Assembly (NCBI GenBank): GCA_963977185.1 | Contig: CAXBNV010000005.1 | Span: 1 to 64,000, forward strand | Source of the DNA: CAXBNV01 sp963977185 | GTDB taxonomy: Bacteria; Pseudomonadota; Gammaproteobacteria; JAGOUU01 | DNA: 64,000 bases | Direction of reading: 5' to 3' | Shown: positions 33,077-43,600 of the stretch, in pieces | How positions within the stretch are numbered: position 1 is the stretch's first letter | Layout: each line of letters begins with the position of its first letter | Made by a program: the position numbers and the translations under genes | The notes under the pieces: generated by a model | What the model was told of the DNA's origin: nothing | What the model saw: only the letters and a program-made list of their open reading frames with translations | Databases searched by the model: none

Positions 33077-35176
33077 CTAGCCCCTTTCTTTAATTATTTG
33101 CTCTGCTATATTCAGAGGTGTATTTTCATACTTAGAAAAAACCATTGAATATGTTGCACGCCCTTGTGTAGCTGATCTTAGATCAGTGGCATAACCAAAC
33201 ATCTCAGATAATGGAACTTCAGCGTTAATTTTTTTACCGCCTCCTGGAGCATCTTCCATGCCCTGAACAAGACCTCTACGTCTGTTCAAGTCACCCATAA
33301 CATCACCCATATAATCCTCTGGAGTTAAAACCTCAACTTTCATTACAGGTTCTAATATAGCAGGATTTGCTTTTTTAACAGCTTCTTTGCAACACATAGA
33401 GGCTGCAATTTTAAAAGCCATTTCATTCGAATCAACATCATGGTATGAGCCATAATGTAAAGTTGCCTGAACATCAACAACTGGATAGTTAGCCATAACT
33501 CCATTTGCCAATTGCTCTTGTATACCTTTATCAATTGCAGGAATATACTCTCTTGGAATAACTCCGCCAACAATTTTATTTACAAATTTATAACCTTCAC
33601 CTCTTTCTAAAGGCTCAAATTTAATGCACACATGACCATACTGTCCTCGTCCACCTGACTGCTTAATATACTTTCCTTCTTGATCAATAGGAGTAGTCAA
33701 GGTTTCTCTATAAGCTACCTGTGGTTTACCTACATTCGCTTCAACATTAAATTCTCTTCTCATTCTGTCAACAATTATATCTAGATGTAGCTCACCCATT
33801 CCTGAAATAATAGTTTGACCCGATTCTTCATCACCAGAAACTTGAAAAGAAGGATCTTCTTGAGCAAGTTTATTCAATGCTAGACTCATTCTTTCTTGAT
33901 CAGCTTTAGTTTTTGGCTCAACTGCAACAGAGATAACAGGTTCCGGAAACTCCATCTGCTCTAAGGTAACAATATTCTCTAAATCACAAAGAGTATTTCC
34001 TGTCGTTGTATATTTCAATCCAACTGCAGCAGCTATGTCACCCGCTCTAACTTCTTTAATTTCTTCTCTACTATTAGAATGCATTTGTAGCAAACGACCA
34101 ATTCTCTCTTTTTTCTGCTTTACAGGATTATAAACTGTATCACCAGACTTCAGAACTCCTGAATATACTCTGAAAAATGTAATAGACCCGACATAAGGGT
34201 CAGTTGCAATTTTAAAAGCTAATGACGAGAATTTGTCGCCATCATCAGCTTTTCTAGAAACTTCATCTTCATTAGAATCTAGTCCTACAACAGACGGCAC
34301 ATCAATAGGTGATGGTAAGTACTCAACAACTGCATCAAGCATAGCTTGAACACCTTTATTTTTAAATGCACTGCCACAAAAACAAGGAATAATCTCATTT
34401 CTAAGAGTTAAATCTCTAATTGCTAATTTTATTTCTTCAACTGAAATATCACCTTCTGTTAAATACTTATCCATTAGCTCATCATTAGCCTCAGCTGCTG
34501 CTGCTACTAACTTTTCTCTATATTCATTAGCTTGTTCAACTAATTCAGATGGAATATCTTTTTCTTCAAACTCAAGACCTTTAGAAGCCTCGTCCCAATA
34601 GATAGCCTTCATTGAGACTAAATCTATAACTCCTTCAAAGTTTTCTTCGCTGCCTATTGCTAGCTGCATTGCCACTGGATTAGCAGAAAGTCTGTTTTTT
34701 ATCTCATCAACTACTCTTAAAAAATTTGCGCCTTGTCGATCCATTTTATTAACGAACGCTATTCTTGGAACACCGTACTTATTTGCTTGTCTCCAAACAG
34801 TCTCTGATTGAGGCTCCACACCACCTACAGCACAAAAAACAGTGCAAGCACCATCTAAAACTCTAAGAGATCTTTCTACTTCTATAGTAAAATCAACGTG
34901 CCCAGGGGTATCAATAATATTAAATCTATATTTATTAGTAAATCTATTTCCCATACCCTGCCAAAAACAAGTTGTAGCAGCTGAAGTTATAGTTATACCT
35001 CTTTCTTGCTCTTGCTCCATCCAATCCATGACAGCGGCACCTTCATGAACTTCCCCTATTTTATAAGATACTCCAGTGTAAAACAAAACTCTTTCTGTAG
35101 TTGTTGTTTTACCTGCATCAATGTGAGCCATAATACCTATATTACGGTATCTTTCAATTGGTGTTTGCCTTGCCAT
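33077..35176 (-). CDS. fusA: elongation factor G
   Basis: EF-G is the GTPase that drives translocation and, with RRF, ribosome recycling. The G domain shows AHIDAGKTTTTERVLFYTG, ERGITITSAATTCFW, DTPGHVDFTIEVERSLRVLD and NKMDRQGA; domain IV shows SGGRGQYGHVCIKFEP. The 699 residues are normal. It is third in the str operon (rpsL-rpsG-fusA). The tuf gene that often follows is missing; rpsJ comes next after about 100 bases. Confidence 0.99.
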   Translation of the reverse strand: MARQTPIERYRNIGIMAHIDAGKTTTTERVLFYTGVSYKIGEVHEGAAVMDWMEQEQERGITITSAATTCFWQGMGNRFTNKYRFNIIDTPGHVDFTIEVERSLRVLDGACTVFCAVGGVEPQSETVWRQANKYGVPRIAFVNKMDRQGANFLRVVDEIKNRLSANPVAMQLAIGSEENFEGVIDLVSMKAIYWDEASKGLEFEEKDIPSELVEQANEYREKLVAAAAEANDELMDKYLTEGDISVEEIKLAIRDLTLRNEIIPCFCGSAFKNKGVQAMLDAVVEYLPSPIDVPSVVGLDSNEDEVSRKADDGDKFSSLAFKIATDPYVGSITFFRVYSGVLKSGDTVYNPVKQKKERIGRLLQMHSNSREEIKEVRAGDIAAAVGLKYTTTGNTLCDLENIVTLEQMEFPEPVISVAVEPKTKADQERMSLALNKLAQEDPSFQVSGDEESGQTIISGMGELHLDIIVDRMRREFNVEANVGKPQVAYRETLTTPIDQEGKYIKQSGGRGQYGHVCIKFEPLERGEGYKFVNKIVGGVIPREYIPAIDKGIQEQLANGVMANYPVVDVQATLHYGSYHDVDSNEMAFKIAASMCCKEAVKKANPAILEPVMKVEVLTPEDYMGDVMGDLNRRRGLVQGMEDAPGGGKKINAEVPLSEMFGYATDLRSATQGRATYSMVFSKYENTPLNIAEQIIKERG

Positions 35177-35272
35177 TTTAATTATTTCCCCAAATAACGC
35201 TAAAACTTCTAAAACTGTTAAAACTTCTAAAATAATAGTTGCATAACATTGCTACAATTAATAGCAAAGCTA

Positions 35273-35782
35273 TTATCCATAGTGAGCAAAGGCTTGGTTT
35301 GCTTCGGCCATTTTATGCATATCTTCACGCATTCTAATAGAACTACCTTTTGCCTCAAACGCATCTGCCATTTCATTTGATAATCTTGCAGCAAAACCTT
35401 TTTCTTTTCTATTTCTTGATGCTTTAATAAGCCACTTCATTGCTATTTGTTCTTTTCTAGCAGAATTTACTGAGGTTGGAATCTGATAAGTTGCACCGCC
35501 AATTCTTCTAGACTTAACTTCAACTGATGGACCAACATTGTCTAACACTTTATAAAACAAATCAACTTGAATATCTTTTTCTGTTCTACCTTCAGTATCA
35601 GTTAATTTACCAGCAACTTTTAACTTATTATACATGCCATCTAAGCCAGTATATAAAATATTTTCAGCTATAGATCTCTTCCCGCTTAGCATAATCATAT
35701 TAATAAATCTTGCTATTTTAACATTTCCATATATAGAATCTGGAATAATCTGTCTTTTAATCGCTCTACGTCTTCTTGCCAT
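35273..35782 (-). CDS. rpsG: 30S ribosomal protein S7 with internal insertion
   Basis: S7 nucleates assembly of the 30S head and, in E. coli, represses the str operon. NMIMLSGKRSIAENILYTGL, VGPSVEVKSRRIGGATYQIP and REDMHKMAEANQAFAHY are diagnostic. At 169 residues it is longer than usual (about 156); an insertion of roughly 13 residues falls after about residue 53 (KVAGKLTDTEGRTEKD region). Start and neighbours are standard. Confidence 0.97.
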   Translation of the reverse strand: MARRRRAIKRQIIPDSIYGNVKIARFINMIMLSGKRSIAENILYTGLDGMYNKLKVAGKLTDTEGRTEKDIQVDLFYKVLDNVGPSVEVKSRRIGGATYQIPTSVNSARKEQIAMKWLIKASRNRKEKGFAARLSNEMADAFEAKGSSIRMREDMHKMAEANQAFAHYG

Positions 35783-35809
35783 TTTTTAATACCCTATAAC
35801 AATTTAATC

Positions 35810-36208
35810 TTACTTTTTATCTTTTTTTGAATCTTTTGGCATTTTAGCTCCGTATTTAGATCTACTTTGCTTTCTATCTTTTACACCTGTAGTATCTAAA
35901 TTACCACGAACAATTGTATACCTAACACCTGGTAAATCAGGAACCCTTCCACCTCTTACCAAAACAATAGAATGCTCCTGTAAATTATGGCCTTCACCAG
36001 GAATATATGCTGTAACTTCAATCTTATTAGTCAATCTAACCCTAGCAACTTTTCTTAAAGCTGAATTTGGTTTCTTAGGAGTCGTTGTATAAACTCTTAA
36101 ACATACACCTCTTTTCTGTGGATTTCCCTTCAGAGCCGGGCCTTTAGCTTTTTTTAATTGCTGCTTTCTAGCTGATGCTTTTCTTATTACTTGATTTACT
36201 CTAGCCAT
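35810..36208 (-). CDS. rpsL: 30S ribosomal protein S12 with Pro at the Lys88 position
   Basis: S12 sits at the decoding centre and controls accuracy; it is the classical streptomycin target protein. RVYTTTPKKPNSALRKVARV and GEGHNLQEHSIVLVRGGRVP are diagnostic. The lysine equivalent to E. coli Lys43 is kept (K45). The site equivalent to Lys88 is proline (P90, GGRVPDLPG, codon CCT), while the adjacent aspartate modified by RimO is kept. Changes of Lys88 in other bacteria cause streptomycin resistance. Eight extra residues include a lysine-rich C-terminal tail. Confidence 0.98.
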   Translation of the reverse strand: MARVNQVIRKASARKQQLKKAKGPALKGNPQKRGVCLRVYTTTPKKPNSALRKVARVRLTNKIEVTAYIPGEGHNLQEHSIVLVRGGRVPDLPGVRYTIVRGNLDTTGVKDRKQSRSKYGAKMPKDSKKDKK

Positions 36209-36255
36209 TAAAATAATTACCTCTATCTAAAAATATAACGCCAAACCCCTAACGA

Positions 36256-36279
36256 CTATAGGATAGTATAATCCTATAG
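36256..36279. repeat. palindrome covering the str promoter -10 box
   Basis: CTATAGGAT and ATCCTATAG form a perfect 9-bp inverted repeat with a six-base centre that lies over the likely -10 element. It has no U-run on either side. It could be an operator or a fortuitous hairpin at the 5' end. Confidence 0.55.
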
Positions 36280-36291
36280 CCTAATGGTCAA
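36263..36291 (-). promoter_or_regulatory. putative str-operon promoter (upstream of rpsL)
   Basis: TTGACC (36291-36286), a 17-base spacer and TACTAT (36268-36263) precede rpsL by about 55 bases; an overlapping TATACT at 15 spacing is also possible. There is no clear terminator between rpoC and this site. Confidence 0.65.
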
Positions 36292-36362
36292 GCGTTTTTA
36301 TAAAATATATATATTAAATCTTAATTTAAACAATAATCCTTAAATTTTTGCTTAATTATAAT

Positions 36363-39300
36363 TTATTTATTATCTACAACTGTTTCACTAATTTCTGGAA
36401 CTGTGCTTTTTACATCAGAACTAGATACATCTTTTGTAGCATCACCGTTCAAATTAACATTTTTACCACTTAAAATAGCTTTATTTCTTTTCTTTCTTTG
36501 ATGATAAGCAAAACCTGTTCCAGCTGGTATCAATCTACCAACCATAACGTTTTCTTTTAATCCTCTTAGAATATCAATTTTTCCACTAACAGCAGCTTCA
36601 GTTAGGACCCTAGTCGTTTCCTGGAATGATGCTGCAGATATAAATGATTCTGTTGTTAATGATGCTTTAGTTATTCCCATTAAAATTGGTTTATAATTTA
36701 CAAGCTGTTTTTTATTACTATACAACTCTTCATTTAAAGTTCTTGCATGACTTAATTCAATATGTTCATCAGGAATTAAATCACTATCCCCATTATTAAC
36801 AACTGTGACTTTTCTTAGCATCTGTCTAATAATAACTTCAATATGTTTATCATTAATTCTAACGCCTTGTAAACGATAAACATCTTGTATCTCACTTATA
36901 ATGTAAGTCGCTAATGCATTAACACCTAGCAATCTTAATACATCATGAGGATTTGTTTCTCCTTCAGAAATAACATCACCTTGCTCAACATGCTCACCTT
37001 CAAAAACTGAAACTTGTCTCCACTTAGGAATCATTATCTCATATGGTCCTTTCTCGCTATCAACAGGAGTAATTATAAGTCTTCTTTTTCCTTTAGTTTC
37101 TTTACCAAAACTAACTAAACCAGAGATCTCTGCAAGTATTGCACAATCTTTTGGAGAGCGAGCTTCAAATAAATCTGCTACTCGAGGTAAACCACCGGTA
37201 ATATCTCTAGTTTTTGAAGATTCTTGAGGTATTCTCGCAATTACATCACCGACTTGAATGTCACTGTTATCATCAACAGAAACTAAAGCATTAACTGGTA
37301 AAAAGTACTGCGCTGGAAACTTAGTGCCAGGAAGCATAACTTCATCACCATTAACATCCGTTACTTTCACCATCGGTCGTAATTCTTTGCTAGTTGAACT
37401 TCTACCCTTAGAATCAATAACTATAGTAGTACTTAACCCTGTGATGTCATCCATTTGTGTTTTAACAGAAGCATCTTCATACATATCTACATAAGATATC
37501 TTACCAGAAACTTCAGTTATTATAGGATGAGTATGAGGATCCCACTTAGCAACTATACTTCCAGCCTTAACAGTAGCACCATCTTTATGATCTAACACTG
37601 CTCCATATGGAACTTTATAACGTTCTCTTTCACGACCATATTCATCACCTATAGCTAATTCACCTGATCTAGAAACAACTACCAGCTTTTCATGCCTATT
37701 AGCAATAGTTTTCATATTATGTAATTTGATTTTACCATCAAATCTAACTTGAATATTATTACTAGCTGTTGCTCTTGATGCTGCACCACCAATATGGAAA
37801 GTTCTCATCGTTAACTGCGTTCCTGGTTCACCAATTGATTGCGCCGCAATAACACCAACTGATTCACCTATATTAACCACATGACCTCGTGATAAATCTC
37901 GCCCATAACACTTAGCACATATACCATACTTAGTTTCACAGGTTATTGCAGATCTAACTTTCAAAGTATAAATACCAGCTTGCTCTACTAAGTCTATATT
38001 TGTCTCATCTAATAAAGATCCTGCTTCTAAAATAACATTACCAGTTTTTGGATCTTTTAAGTCTTCTTGAACAGCTCGACCTAAAACTCTTTCAGCTAAA
38101 GGCTCAACAATATCACCACCTTGAATAAACGGAGAAACAAAAACTCCATTTACTGTACCACAATCATTTTCAGTGATAACTAAATCTTGACCAACATCAA
38201 CTAATCGTCTTGTTAAATAACCTGAGTTAGCTGTTTTCAACGCAGTATCAGCAAGACCTTTACGAGCTCCATGAGTAGAAATAAAGTACTGTAATACATC
38301 TAAACCTTCTCTGAAATTTGCAGTAATAGGTGTTTCGATAATTGAACCATCAGGTTTAGCCATAAGACCACGCATACCTGCAAGCTGTCTTATCTGTGCA
38401 GCAGAACCCCTTGCACCTGAATCAGCCATCATATATACGGAATTAAAGGAATCTTGCTCAACTATATCGCCATTCTCTAACTCTACTTTATCTTTAGATA
38501 AACCGTCCATCATTGCCTTAGCAACTTGATCATTAGTATGAGACCAAATATCAATAACTTTATTATATCTTTCACCATCTGTTAACAAACCTGATGAATA
38601 TTGAGTTTCAATTTCTTTAACTTGCAACTCAGCTTGCTCAATAATATTTTTCTTTGAATTTGGAATGACTAAATCATCAACGCAAATAGATACACCTGCT
38701 CGTGTCGCAAACTTAAATCCTGTATACATAAGTTGATCTGCAAAAATTACTGTGTCTTTAAGTCCTGCAGTTCTATAACTATAATCTACCAAATTAGATA
38801 TTTCTTTTTTCGTCAATACTTTGTTAACTAATGAAAAAGGTAATTTTTTTGGTAAAATTTCTGCTAACAATGATCTTCCTACTGTCGTACTAACTATCTC
38901 ACCATCAATTCTTACCTTGATAGCAGCATTCAAATCAATAGCTCTAGTTTCATAAGCTCTTTCTACTTCAGCAAAGTCATAAAAAACTTTATTTCTGCCA
39001 ACAGCAACAATATTTTCTCTAGTCATATAATATAGACCTAGAACAATATCTTGAGAAGGAACAATAATTGGCTCACCATTTGATGGAGATAAAATATTGT
39101 TTGATGACATCATTAGAGCTCTTGCTTCTAATTGAGCCTCTGTAGTTAGAGGGAGATGAACAGCCATCTGATCTCCATCAAAATCGGCATTATATGCAGC
39201 ACATACTAAAGGATGAAGCTGTATAGCTTTACCTTCAATTAGCAACGGCTCAAAAGCTTGAATACCTAGTCTATGTAATGTAGGAGCCCTGTTCAATAAC

Positions 39301-40562
39301 ATAGGATATTCTCTTATAACATCCTCTAAAATATCCCATACCTCAGGAGCTTCAGTTTCTACCATTTTTTTAGCAGCTTTAATAGTAGTTGCTATACCTA
39401 ATCTTTCTAGTTTACTAAAAATATACGGCTTAAATAATTCTAAAGCCATTTTTTTAGGTAATCCAAATTGATGTAATTTCAACGTTGGACCCACAACAAT
39501 AACTGAACGACCAGAATAATCTACACGCTTACCTAATAAATTCTGTCTAAATCTACCTTGTTTACCCTTGATCATATCAGCCAAAGACTTCAGAGGTCTC
39601 TTATTAGAACCAGTTATAGCTCTACCTCTTCTGCCGTTATCTAATAAAGCATCAACAGCTTCTTGTAACATCCTTTTTTCATTTCTTACAATAATATCAG
39701 GCGCATTTAAGTCCAATAATCTTTTTAATCTATTGTTTCTATTAATAACTCTTCTGTACAAGTCATTTAAATCTGATGTAGCGAAACGTCCTCCATCTAA
39801 AGGAACTAATGGCCTTAAATCTGGAGGTAAAACAGGGAGAACTGATAAAATCATCCACTCTGGATTATTATCTGATTTAGCAAAAGACTCTAATAACTTC
39901 AATCTCTTGCGATATTTTTTAATTAAAGTATCAGAAGTCACTTCTTCTAACTGAGTTCGAATAGTTGTGATTACTTCATCAAGATTTAATTTATTCAACA
40001 ATGCTTTTATTGCTTCAGCACCCATTCCAGCATCAAATTCATCGCCATATTCTTCAATTGACTCTAAATAAGCTTCATCAGATAGTAATTGTCCTGATTC
40101 TAAAGGAGTCATACCTGGGTCAACAACAACAAAAGATTCAAAATATAATATTTTCTCTATATCTTTCAATGGAATATCTAACATTAACCCAATACGAGAT
40201 GGTAATGATTTCAACATCCATATATGTGCTACTGGAGATGCCAATTCTATATGGCCCATTCTTTCTCTTCTAACTTTTGCTTGAGTAACTTCTACTCCAC
40301 ATTTTTCACAGATAATTCCTCTATGTTTTAGCCTTTTATATTTTCCGCACAAACATTCATAATCCTTAACTGGACCAAATATTTTAGCGCAAAATAAACC
40401 GTCTCTTTCTGGCTTAAATGTTCGATAGTTAATCGTTTCTGGCTTTTTAACTTCTCCATAAGAGTTTGCTCGTATCTGTTCAGGCGATGCCAAACCTATT
40501 TTTATATAATCAAAACTTTTAATTGCATTTTGTGGCTTTATCAAATTAAGTAAATCTTTCAA
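36363..40562 (-). CDS. rpoC: RNA polymerase beta' subunit
   Basis: Beta' carries the catalytic magnesium loop of RNA polymerase. The N-terminal zinc finger (CLCGKYKRLKHRGIICEKCG), active-site NADFDGDQMAVHLPL, bridge helix and trigger-loop region (GARKGLADTALKTANSGYLT) and the second zinc site (CETKYGICAKCYGRDL) are all present. The 1399 residues match the family. The start is a TTG at 40562 with AAGGAG seven bases upstream; the nearby ATG is out of frame and stops after two codons. It follows rpoB after about 110 bases. Confidence 0.99.
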   Translation of the reverse strand: MKDLLNLIKPQNAIKSFDYIKIGLASPEQIRANSYGEVKKPETINYRTFKPERDGLFCAKIFGPVKDYECLCGKYKRLKHRGIICEKCGVEVTQAKVRRERMGHIELASPVAHIWMLKSLPSRIGLMLDIPLKDIEKILYFESFVVVDPGMTPLESGQLLSDEAYLESIEEYGDEFDAGMGAEAIKALLNKLNLDEVITTIRTQLEEVTSDTLIKKYRKRLKLLESFAKSDNNPEWMILSVLPVLPPDLRPLVPLDGGRFATSDLNDLYRRVINRNNRLKRLLDLNAPDIIVRNEKRMLQEAVDALLDNGRRGRAITGSNKRPLKSLADMIKGKQGRFRQNLLGKRVDYSGRSVIVVGPTLKLHQFGLPKKMALELFKPYIFSKLERLGIATTIKAAKKMVETEAPEVWDILEDVIREYPMLLNRAPTLHRLGIQAFEPLLIEGKAIQLHPLVCAAYNADFDGDQMAVHLPLTTEAQLEARALMMSSNNILSPSNGEPIIVPSQDIVLGLYYMTRENIVAVGRNKVFYDFAEVERAYETRAIDLNAAIKVRIDGEIVSTTVGRSLLAEILPKKLPFSLVNKVLTKKEISNLVDYSYRTAGLKDTVIFADQLMYTGFKFATRAGVSICVDDLVIPNSKKNIIEQAELQVKEIETQYSSGLLTDGERYNKVIDIWSHTNDQVAKAMMDGLSKDKVELENGDIVEQDSFNSVYMMADSGARGSAAQIRQLAGMRGLMAKPDGSIIETPITANFREGLDVLQYFISTHGARKGLADTALKTANSGYLTRRLVDVGQDLVITENDCGTVNGVFVSPFIQGGDIVEPLAERVLGRAVQEDLKDPKTGNVILEAGSLLDETNIDLVEQAGIYTLKVRSAITCETKYGICAKCYGRDLSRGHVVNIGESVGVIAAQSIGEPGTQLTMRTFHIGGAASRATASNNIQVRFDGKIKLHNMKTIANRHEKLVVVSRSGELAIGDEYGRERERYKVPYGAVLDHKDGATVKAGSIVAKWDPHTHPIITEVSGKISYVDMYEDASVKTQMDDITGLSTTIVIDSKGRSSTSKELRPMVKVTDVNGDEVMLPGTKFPAQYFLPVNALVSVDDNSDIQVGDVIARIPQESSKTRDITGGLPRVADLFEARSPKDCAILAEISGLVSFGKETKGKRRLIITPVDSEKGPYEIMIPKWRQVSVFEGEHVEQGDVISEGETNPHDVLRLLGVNALATYIISEIQDVYRLQGVRINDKHIEVIIRQMLRKVTVVNNGDSDLIPDEHIELSHARTLNEELYSNKKQLVNYKPILMGITKASLTTESFISAASFQETTRVLTEAAVSGKIDILRGLKENVMVGRLIPAGTGFAYHQRKKRNKAILSGKNVNLNGDATKDVSSSDVKSTVPEISETVVDNK

Positions 40563-40670
40563 AGCATAGCTCCTTAAGAAAAAAGAGATCGTTAAAAATA
40601 ATTAGTAATTATAACCTATTAGAAATTACATTTGCTATCAGCTATATAAAAGCAAAGAATAAAGAGAATT

Positions 40671-43600
40671 TTAATTCTCTTTATCCAATTCTATATCCAA
40701 TGCTAATGCTTTAATTTCTTTTAATAATACATTAAATGACTCCGGTATACCTGTATCCATAGAATGGTTTCCGTCTACTATATTCTTATAAATTTTTGTA
40801 CGTCCTTCAATGTCATCAGATTTAACCGTTAACATTTCTTGTAACGTGTAAGACGCTCCATAAGCTTCAAGTGCCCATACTTCCATTTCTCCAAATCTTT
40901 GACCACCAAACTGTGCTTTACCACCAAGAGGTTGCTGTGTGACAAGACTATAAGAACCTGTAGATCTAGCATGCATTTTATCATCTACTAAATGATTTAG
41001 TTTTAAAATATACATACATCCAACAGTTATTTCTCTAGAAAAGGTTTCTCCTGTACGACCATCATACAATTTCACCTGGCCTCTTTCGGGTAAATCTGCA
41101 AGCCTTAACATATCTTTAACTTCTTTTTCACTTGCACCATTAAAAACAGGAGTAGCCATAGGAACACCAGCTCTTAAATTATCTGCTAAGTCAAAAACTT
41201 CATCATCAGATAAATCATCAATACTATATTGTTCAACAGAATTTTTATTATAAACTTCACCTAAAAATTCTTTTAATTCTTTAGTATCGACTTTACCAGA
41301 ATTTGATATTCTTGCATCATATTGCTTATCAGCTATTCTTCCAATTTTAATACCCAATGCTTTAGCTGCCCATCCTAAATGAGTCTCTAAAAGCTGACCA
41401 ATATTCATACGAGAAGGTACACCCAATGGATTTAAAACTATATCAACTGGAGTTCCATCTTCTAAGTAAGGCATATCCTCTACTGGAACAATTGTAGATA
41501 TAACCCCCTTATTACCATGTCTTCCTGCCATTTTATCGCCAGGTTGAATCCTTCTTTTTACAGCAACATATACCTTTACAACTTTTAATACGCCAGCAGA
41601 TAATTCATCTCCTTGGGTAATTTTCTTTTTGTTTTCTTCAAAAAGTTTTTCATAATTTTCAGCTAGCTCTTTTAATTGAACTTGCATATGCTCTAACGTA
41701 ATATTTAAGTCTTCATCGTCAAAAGTTATTTCAAACCACTGAGAAAAAATCAAATTATTAAGAATATCATCTGTAATAACAGTGCCAGATTTTAAGCCTT
41801 TTGGACCTTGTTTAATTTTTTTATTTAAAATAAGATCTTTAACTCTAGAATATAAATTACGTTCTAAAATTCTATATTCATCATCTAAATCTTCTTTTAC
41901 TCTTGCAAGCTCAGCTTTTTCTATCTCAAGTGCCCTTGGATCTTTTTTAACACCTTCTCTAGTAAATACATGTACATCAATTACTGTACCTGATAATCCT
42001 GTAGGAACTCTTATAGAAGAATCTTTAACATCAGATGCTTTCTCACCAAAAATAGCTCTTAATAGCTTTTCTTCAGGAGTTAATTGAGTTTCACCTTTTG
42101 GAGTAACTTTCCCAACAAGAATATCTCCTGAAGTAACCTTAGCACCAATATAGACAATTCCCGACTCATCTAATTTTGATAAGGCAGACTCGCTAACATT
42201 AGGAATATCAGCTGTGATTTCTTCTGGGCCTAGTTTTGTATCTCTTGCTATACATACCAATTCTTCAATATGTATAGAAGTAAACCTATCTTCCTCAACT
42301 ACTCTTTCTGATATTAAAATAGAATCCTCAAAGTTGTAACCATTCCAAGGCATAAAGGCTACTAATAGATTTTGTCCTAAAGACAAATCACCCATATCAG
42401 TTGCAGAGCCATCAGCTAAAACATCACCTTTTTTAATTTCACAACCAACATCAACCAAAGATGTTTGATTTATACATGTATTTTGATTAGATTTTATATA
42501 CTTTCTTAAATTATAAATATCAACACCAGAGCTATTATCATCTACCTCTTCATTATTTACTTTTATAATGATTCTAGATGCATCAACAAACTCAACTACT
42601 CCACCTCTAGTAGCAACAATAGTCACACCAGAATCTACAGCAACAGTTCTCTCAAATCCTGTTCCTACCAAAGGCTTTTCAGCAATAATAGTAGGTACTG
42701 CCTGACGTTGCATATTAGATCCCATTAATGCTCTATTTGCATCATCATGCTCTAAAAAAGGTATTAATGAAGCTGCAACAGATACAATTTGACTAGGCGA
42801 AATATCCATGTAATTTATTTTATCAGGACTAGCATAAGCAAACTCTTGCTGATGTCGGCAAGGAACTAAATCATCTATTAAATTACCTTCTTTATCAACT
42901 TTTGCATTAGCTTGGGCTATATAAAAAGCAGACTCTTCAATTGCAGATATAAAATCCATGTCATCAGTTACTTTACCATCAATAACTCTTCTTAATGGAG
43001 TCTCGATAAAACCATATTTATTGGCTCTAGCATAAACCGACAAGGAATTAATCAACCCAATATTTGGCCCCTCAGGAGTTTCAATTGGACATAATCTACC
43101 ATAATGTGTTGTATGTACATCTCGAACCTCAAATCCAGCTCTTTCTCTTGTCAGACCACCAGGTCCTAATGCTGAAACTCTTCTTTTATGGGTAATTTCA
43201 GATAAAGGATTATTTTGATCCATGAACTGTGATAATTGGCTAGTACCAAAGAATTCTTTTATAACAGCTGAAACAGGCTTAGAGTTCAATAAATCCTGAG
43301 GCATAATATTTTCTAAATCAGCAATACTTAGCCTTTCTTTTACTGTTCTTTCAACCCTAATTAAACCAAGTCTAAATTGATTTTCAACCATTTCACCAAC
43401 GCTACGAACACGACGATTTCCTAGGTTATCAATATCATCAACATTTCCTTTTCCATCTCTTATATCAATTAACTCTTTAACAACATCTACAATGTCATCA
43501 TTAGTTAAAGTACCTTGTCCTTCACTATCTTTTCTTCTTAAACGTCTATTAAACTTCATTCTACCGACTTCAGATAGATCATATCTTTCTGGTAAAAAGA

